Position numbers and translations under genes: made by a program. This document shows positions 16,845 to 64,000 of a stretch of DNA of 64,000 bases, in pieces. The stretch's first letter is position 1. Every line of letters starts with the position of its first letter. Source of the DNA: Monoplex corrugatus (taxonomy: Eukaryota; Mollusca; Gastropoda; Littorinimorpha; Ranellidae); assembly GCA_030674185.1 (NCBI GenBank), contig JAPXFY010000018.1:51117755-51181754 (forward strand). The letters are read 5' to 3'. The notes under the pieces were generated by a model. The model ran no database searches. It was given only the letters and a program-made list of their open reading frames with translations, and was not told the origin of the DNA.

Positions 16845-19800
16845 TGAAGAATAAAACTACATACATATAAATGCAAAATAACCAATCCATGCTCTTATCT
16901 ATAATCTAAGAACATGGTGCTCGACTGAACATGTCAGCATATCACATAACATCAACAGAAAGCATGGACGGCGCAGCAGCAGCACAAACTAACAGTCTCC
17001 TAAAACAGTGTAGCAAAGATGGACTATGAGTCACCTCATCTCATAATGAAGCACAAGCCCAGAATCTCAGTGGTTTTTAACATTTCAAACATCAGTCATT
17101 CAATGTTCAATCAACATAACGAACAACCAAACAAAAGATGAATTTTAAACAAGTTTCAAACAAACAAACAAACAAACAAAACTTAATGAACAACGAAGCT
17201 GATCATTTTCACACTGCATTTTTTTTAGGCATTTCACGAGTACTAACAATTATCGGTTTTCTACATCAGTTTTCTGACCATCCTGATGACTAGGCCAGTA
17301 ATTATTTTCTCATGGTGGACTGTATTATGAAGATACCTCCTTGCGATCAGTACTGCTTCTGCCTTGCCATTCTGCTGGCCTGAGTTTGCCTCCAAAATAC
17401 TTCAAGAAAACCAGTAGTTGTAAAAAACCTGTTTAGCAGGCCTGAATGAAGTCCAATCACCACCAAAGTTTCTGTGCTTAGTGGAAAAAGGATGCTGAGC
17501 TCAGTGGTGCTATTTATATTAGTCTTTTGGCTTGAAAAGTTTTAGCTGCCATCTTGAAAATGATATATGTTTTCAGATATATTTAATAGAGTATTCCTTG
17601 TCTTCTTTCCAATGGAAAATAAGCCTGTGTTACCGGTAAACAACTAAAGGATGGCCCTCCAGTGTGTATAAACTACTAACTAGTCAAAATTTCACCAATA
17701 ATATGCACAAAACAGACATAGCACACAGAAAATCACATGCATTCAAACAATCCGAACTCATAAGTAAAAAAAAAAAAAAAAAAAAAACCCAAGAGCATTC
17801 ATAACAGTGCACTCACCAAATGATGCCCAGTTAATCCATGCTGAATGAAATCCACATTTTAATAACAAAGTCACAACTGTACAGCTGTATGTATGTCCAT
17901 CACAAATGCCCTCCCCCCTTATCTCTGCTCTTGACCGAGTCCGAGATAAGCCTCAAACACCATCAGTATGCTGACTTGGGCTTGCAACCACAGCAAGCTG
18001 ACCCATTTGCTACTACACTACCTTTACAATTATCACTGCTATTTTTGCTTTCTTAGGATGAAAAAGAGGCTCATCGCAGTCCCTGTTGGCATGATTGTCA
18101 AGATCTGGCAGATGAACTCCTCTCCTGATATGTGACTTTCAATGCATTTTTCTGTCAAAATTAGCGCCCCAAAACACTGTATTCAACAACAGAAGCTATC
18201 TAATAAGGGAAGCAACTCTATTGCCACCAAAGTCTGAACACTGCAAACATCACTAAATATCACTAAAAGGAGCGCTGCTCAGCTGTGAGCACTTGCTAAA
18301 CTACTATTCAAATCAGTGCTCGTCCCAGGTGTGTTAACATACAGTGAAATGGAGAATTAAGTACAGCTGGCAACACAGAAACACAAAGTCCTTAAACTTC
18401 TACCAAACTATTCTATGAAGATGTATTGAATAGAACAAAAAATCCATCTTTGAATAGAAATACAAAATAAGACCTGTCTGTATTCTGCCAGCGAGACGAG
18501 CGAAAAACTCCTTGACCACTCAGTGAAAATCAGATGATTAATAAAAAAAAATCCATTTTTGCAAAGAGATATCTGATATGAACTGTCCGCCAATGAGCAT
18601 TCGCAACTGCTTCATGTAGCATTAGATGTAAGCCATAATATTTGACATACACCAGTTTCCTTTCTATGAGAGAACAACACGAAGACCAAACATGCCTGAA
18701 GAAGGTCAAGACATAGCAGGAACATTGGGCCATAAAGTAAAATAAATGGACCCTTTCTTCTGTAAGCTAAACCAGGTTACCTGACATCTAGTCATCTTTC
18801 ACTGCTAACCTGATCCTGTGTACAAACTGTGGACTAGTGCCTGGCCATGCTCGCTTGACAGTTTATTCCAAACCCAGATCTAATTAAACAAATGGGTGCA
18901 ACTCTTCAAACTTGGGTGCAACTCTTCAAACTGAAAAAAACTTAAAGACAGGGGTCTTTCATCCCTAAAAGACATGCATTTTGAAATCTCCGCAACTTGT
19001 GCGTCTCCCACACTGAAGAGCTTGATTTGAGATTGTCAAAACATGGATCGGCATATACTGGAAAACAGTTTTGCGAAATGATGACGGGTTTGTCTTGCTG
19101 TTTGGCTGGTCGGTTGGTTGTTTATTTATTTGTTTTGAAAAGGGGGGGGGGGGGATCACTCTTTTGTGTGTTGTGTGTGTGTGCTTTCAATTTTTTTTTT
19201 TTTTTTTGCCCCAAAATGTTTAGAAACTGGAATTTTCCATTTGGGACATTTTAAAAAACTGGTTTCCAGCACATGGCCAGATGAGTTGCACCCATGAAAA
19301 CACACTGAAAAGGAAAAGGGAATCTGAGGAAAATTATAGGACACTGCACTGTCCAGCAGTCTCTAATATAGGACAGAAAGAACAAAAATTAGCATAACAT
19401 ACTGTGGAACATGACACAATAACTTAAGACTACTGAGTATGTATATATTGTTTGCTACTGAAAGTTCATATGCAGTCCATTCTGTACAGTGCAATCACAC
19501 ATAGTACATGTATACAAAACATTTACTGAGTATGTACATATTGCTTGCTACTGCAAATTCATATACAGTCCATACAGTGCAGTCATATATAGTACATACA
19601 ATACATTCCCTGAAAGCAGGATATATTGTTTGTTCAATAACATCACTAAAAATAAGGTGGGCCTTAAATTCTTTAAAGTGGCAATGTAACCTGCTTCATG
19701 TCATATTTACATGACAGAAGATTCAGTCATATCCTTTCATATGTTTGAGTACTGCAATGTTCACCAACGAGTAAACAGGCAAGAAGGGAATTCATTCTTT

Positions 19801-19989
19801 TATACTGTCACATGAGCCCAAAGAAAAACAAAAACGAAAAAAAAAAATAGAAAAAAGTTTCTCTTTACCTACTCTAGCACTCTCTTCTTGTATGAAACTA
19901 CATAGACTCTAACAAAGCAACATGCAACTTCCTCTCGCTTTTCTGTTGAGGTCACTTGAATTCCAAGAAACCATGCATGTTCTTCCATA

Positions 19990-20055
<66 letters not shown>

Positions 20056-20886
20056 TACTGTACATAGTCATGTAGCATGTATATGAATTCATCCAAATCT
20101 TACATCCCTCCTCTCTCTCTCACCTCCAGATATACTCTCTTCTGCTCACTGTCATGTATTACTTGCATAAATTGACTTCTGTGTGAATTAAATCACGCTA
20201 AATATTCTCTCTCTTTGCGCTACTCGCTTAATAATTGTATAAATTCAACCAAAGCAGGGCAATATATGTATCTCTTTCTCTTGTGCTCTCTGATATTATT
20301 TTGAACAGGGCAATATGTGACCTTCCATCAAGGAATGAGTCGCTTGTCCACTGACAGCGTTTTGCACAATGGGGCAAAATAAGCGAGAGGGGTGTCAGGG
20401 CTCATTATGGAGTTGTTGATTTTAACGGATGCCGGAAACCTTCCTACACATTCTACATTCAATAAATTACACATATTGTGGTTCTTTCTTAGTGAAAAAG
20501 CTATTTGCATTACCCTACCCAACATGCTGATGCTGAACTTTCACTTTCGTTTTTCTGATTTTCTCAAAACTCTGTTTCGGAAGGGTGCCATGTTTGGAAG
20601 GCTGTACCTCAGGTATTTCTTGTCCGATTTTAAAATGGTTTTCTTCAATAGAAAGAGCAATAAATGTACATTTAGAAGCAATGAAAAAGTGAAAACTGCC
20701 TGAAGTGGACAAGTGACTCATTTCGTGGTGGAAAGTCACATGTATGTATTTCTTTTTCTTGTGCCCTCTGATATTACTTTAACACTGATACTGTGTTAGT
20801 ATACCCTTACAACAAACACCATGATAATCCTGGACATGGTCCTGAAAGGCCTTGGGCAGAAGAAACAGCAGAGGGATGTGGATTTA
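16845..20886 (-). other. ATG7 3' flank and probable 3' UTR
   Basis: No exon is recognised. It contains an A-run (about 17763-17786), a G-run (19142-19154), a T-run (about 19191-19207), (CT)n at 19989-20055 and a roughly 90-bp tandem duplication at about 19436-19525 / 19527-19608 around 'tgcttgctactg'. Several TTTATT strings (AATAAA on the - strand, for example near 19119 and 18865) could be poly(A) signals, but none can be preferred. Confidence 0.4.
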
Positions 20887-61851
<40,965 letters not shown>

Positions 61852-62217
61852 CTGTCCAACAGACACATTGATCTATTCCTGTCACCATTTTATTCACTTG
61901 CTCCTTTTAACCCTTTTATCAATGCTTTACCATACAAGCTACACAACCATACACTGGCCTCAGACAGCTAATACGCAGCTGGACACTGCTCACATGCAAG
62001 CAGAGCACTGAAATGCTTCTGAACTACACTATAACATCTATAACTTTAGAATCTCACCATTACTTTTATATTCATGCCCTATGCAGGAAAGAGATATAAG
62101 AACAGGTAACCATCAGTCACCCACAGCTGTCAATCACACTTGTCAACCCTATAGTCAAGTCACCAAAAGTAGCGTTCTTCTCTCCTTGTTGTCATTCAAT
62201 ACATTTTACTGTTTAGA

Positions 62218-62280
62218 ATTATTAAAACAAAAACAAAAAACAACAACAACAACAAAAAAAGGGGGGGGGGGGGGGGGGGA
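62218..62280. repeat. A-rich and G-run simple sequence
   Basis: (caa)n then an A-run and a G-run of about 18 bases. Confidence 0.9.
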
Positions 62281-62528
62281 TTCATCAAACTCTCACATTG
62301 TGCTTTTCATACAATCTGCCATCTGATATTAGCCAGACTCTTCCTAAAACCTTATCTGTTGATATTAGCAGTGATGGTGTTGGAAGGGGAGAAGGAGGAA
62401 GGAGGAAGGAAACAGGTCCAATAAAAGATTAAGCTGATACCACCAGAGTGAGTGGGGCAGCAACAGATAAGTTTTCATCTTTCACTAGTTTCAGGCCTGA
62501 ACTGTACATGACTTCATACTGTTCACAC

Positions 62529-62930
62529 TGCTTACAGCCCAGTCAACTATTAAAGCCATTTCAAGGCTAACACCATGTCAAAAATGACACCCAAGTTTAA
62601 GTAAAAAGACAACAGTTAAAACCCAAACTCACCATAACCCTTTCAAATATAAAATGCATGTAAATAAATGTTCTCATACTTAAAATCATATCAAATGAAA
62701 TCTATTGATCACTTGTAAAAACTCGAATATTACATCCGAAAGAACATCTCTAAAGAGGTTCTTTAAGGAGTCTGCCATGTAGTGCTTATGTCTCACATCA
62801 TGAAAGTCCCAGCATTCAATAAAGAAGTGTCTGATATTCAACAGTTCATCACAATGGTACACACCATGGTGCTTTTTCACTTTTCAAAAGGCAGGAATAA
62901 GTGTAGGATGTGTGACTCAGTGTGTAACCG
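62529..62930 (-). mobile_element. I-like LINE 3' end fragment, second copy
   Basis: The - strand encodes HHGVYHCDELLNIRHFFIEC and SLKNLFRDV, the C-terminal Cys/His region of an I/Jockey-type ORF2, then the 3' UTR ending at 'agccttgaaatggc' and 'gactgggct'. Homologous to 15.6-16.0 kb. Confidence 0.68.
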
Positions 62931-62987
62931 AACAGATTATGAGTCCACAGCTTTATTACTTAAGCCAGCCGGCATGTTAACTGTCAT

Positions 62988-63150
62988 GTGCTTGAAAGGT
63001 CAAACCCATAACTCCTGTGTTATCAGCATGATCTCCAAACAACTGAGCAAACAGGGCCACCAACAACAAAAACAAAAAACCTTGTGACCTGCGTAACAAC
63101 AGAACTCATAACCCTTGCATTATCAGCATAGCACTGACCAACTGAGTTAA
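62988..63150 (-). mobile_element. Dimeric tRNA-derived SINE, head interrupted by a TTAA element
   Basis: On the - strand two tRNA-like heads follow each other: taactcagttggtcag...tgctgataatgc (63149-63091) and gctcagttgtttggag...tgctgataacac (about 63050-62988), joined by a T-rich linker. The first head's 5' end, ggccccat, lies on the other side of the inserted TTAA element (63339-63346). Confidence 0.65.
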
Positions 63151-63338
63151 CTCTTTGACCCCCACAACCTGTCCACCAGCATCCTGCATTGTCAGCCATG
63201 CTAGCAAAGCAAAAACTTAACCTTTTGACTCTCTCACCTTATCCACCAGCTTTCTGCAGGAAGCTGGTAGACAGGGTGAGAAAGTCAAAAGGTGAAGTTT
63301 TTGCAGTTGGTGACAGGGTGTGGGAGTCAAAGGGTTAA
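63147..63338 (+). mobile_element. Nested palindromic TTAA element inside a SINE head
   Basis: TTAA at 63147-63150 and 63335-63338; outer arms ctctttgaccccc / gggagtcaaaggg; spacer catgctagcaaagc; inner hairpin centred on tttctgcaggaagc. Removing it with one TTAA restores a continuous tRNA-like sequence. Confidence 0.9.
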
Positions 63339-63650
63339 TGGGGCCACACAAAATATCCTGCCCTCACTTGCACTCAGCCCCCTCCCTACCTTCTCCCCTG
63401 AATAGAAAACACACAAGAGAATGCACAACTGGCACTATTATTATCACTTCGACTCAATATCGATTAAATAGTTTTGCCATGTGTTTTCTGTTTGAACTCT
63501 GGAAGGCATAAATGATAAAATTTTGATCATGAGGGCACCTATAACCAAGAAAAGGCAGAAATGTGACAGCTGCTTTGTTTCAAAATTCAACCAATTCTTT
63601 CAAAGTTAGTTTAACACTTAAGGTTCAGATGGGGTCTTTTTTTTTCAACA

Positions 63651-64000
63651 CTGGAAGATCTTGACTTTGCAGATGATCTTCATCGGTCTCCTAAACCTAC
63701 ACGTTCATGCAGGAGAAAACCTCCCATCTCAACATCTTTGAATAAGTTGTAAAGATCTGAAAGGGTCAGACAAATGAAAACAGATGTGGTGAACAACATG
63801 GACAACCTATCCACAAAAGAAGATTTTACCTACCCAAGCAATGTTGTCAGATAGTGAGAACTGAAATACACATAAGAGCAGGCAGTGACATCAAGAGCCA
63901 CCTTTACAAAGTCAGAAACACCGAAACAAAGGTGAGCAACATGAGAAGGCCCTGACCCTAGCCAACAACACCAAGAACCATCTTTACAAAGTCACAAACA
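63651..64000 (+). mobile_element. Decayed LINE reverse-transcriptase fragment (3'-partial at window edge)
   Basis: Starts LEDLDFADDLH (the catalytic ADD motif with the usual preceding LDF), later VNNMDNLSTKEDFTY and GSDIKSHLYKVRNTE, with stops and frame changes. 'caagagccacctttac' is partly duplicated near the edge. Confidence 0.65.

Noticed and set aside
61852..64000. Missing N-terminal ATG7 exon(s)
   Set aside because: Searched on the - strand; the region holds SINE, MITE and LINE sequence and no match to the ATG7 N-terminus, so the first exon(s) must lie outside the window.

Overview
This window is animal nuclear DNA: intron-rich genes with GT-AG splice sites, abundant (GT/AC)n, (CT)n and GATA-type microsatellites, several minisatellites and many non-LTR retrotransposons and MITEs. 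The repeat make-up (R2-type restriction-like-endonuclease LINE, L2/CR1-like LINE with an (ATT)n tail, I-like LINE tails, tRNA-derived SINEs, TTAA-flanked piggyBac-like elements) suggests a lophotrochozoan, most likely a gastropod mollusc. That taxonomic call is inference.

Only two host genes can be supported, and they converge tail to tail. On the + strand, positions 718-3565 hold the last four exons of a novel-type protein kinase C (delta-like), from the catalytic-loop Asp to the stop. On the - strand, positions 61851 down to 20887 hold 17 consecutive exons of ATG7, the autophagy E1-like enzyme. All 16 internal splice phases agree, the ATP-binding GxGTLGC motif and the catalytic Cys are present, and the gene ends at a natural stop. 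Only the first roughly 75-80 residues lie beyond the window. I find no gene in the 17 kb between the two stops.

Layout: 1-3.6 kb PKC exons; 3.6-4.5 kb probable 3' UTR; 4.5-5.5 kb 28-bp minisatellite; 5.5-20.9 kb intergenic/3' UTR sequence with TTAA-flanked palindromic MITEs, a 534-bp palindromic insert with 12-bp flanking repeats, and a LINE relic; 20.9-22.5 kb a 39-bp minisatellite filling the start of the last ATG7 intron beside its acceptor; 22.6-61.8 kb ATG7 with introns loaded with mobile elements. These include two head-to-tail R2-type LINE copies (32.2-37.7 kb), an L2/CR1-like LINE (49.6-51.6 kb), a nested RTE-like LINE (56.4-57.2 kb), a LINE 3' fragment with a terminal zinc finger (57.7-58.2 kb), two piggyBac-like relics (42.4-44.4 and 45.6-46.2 kb), a tRNA-derived SINE (52.1 kb) and four copies of a roughly 530-bp short retroposon. 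The right end (62-64 kb) holds a dimeric tRNA-derived SINE split by a TTAA element, plus LINE debris.

The best leads are the nested TTAA palindromic element family, which shows filled, empty and split-SINE sites; the tandem R2-type LINE pair with a tRNA-like sequence in its 3' UTR; and the discrete 530-bp retroposon with a fixed 5' end, target-site duplications and copies parked next to ATG7 splice sites.
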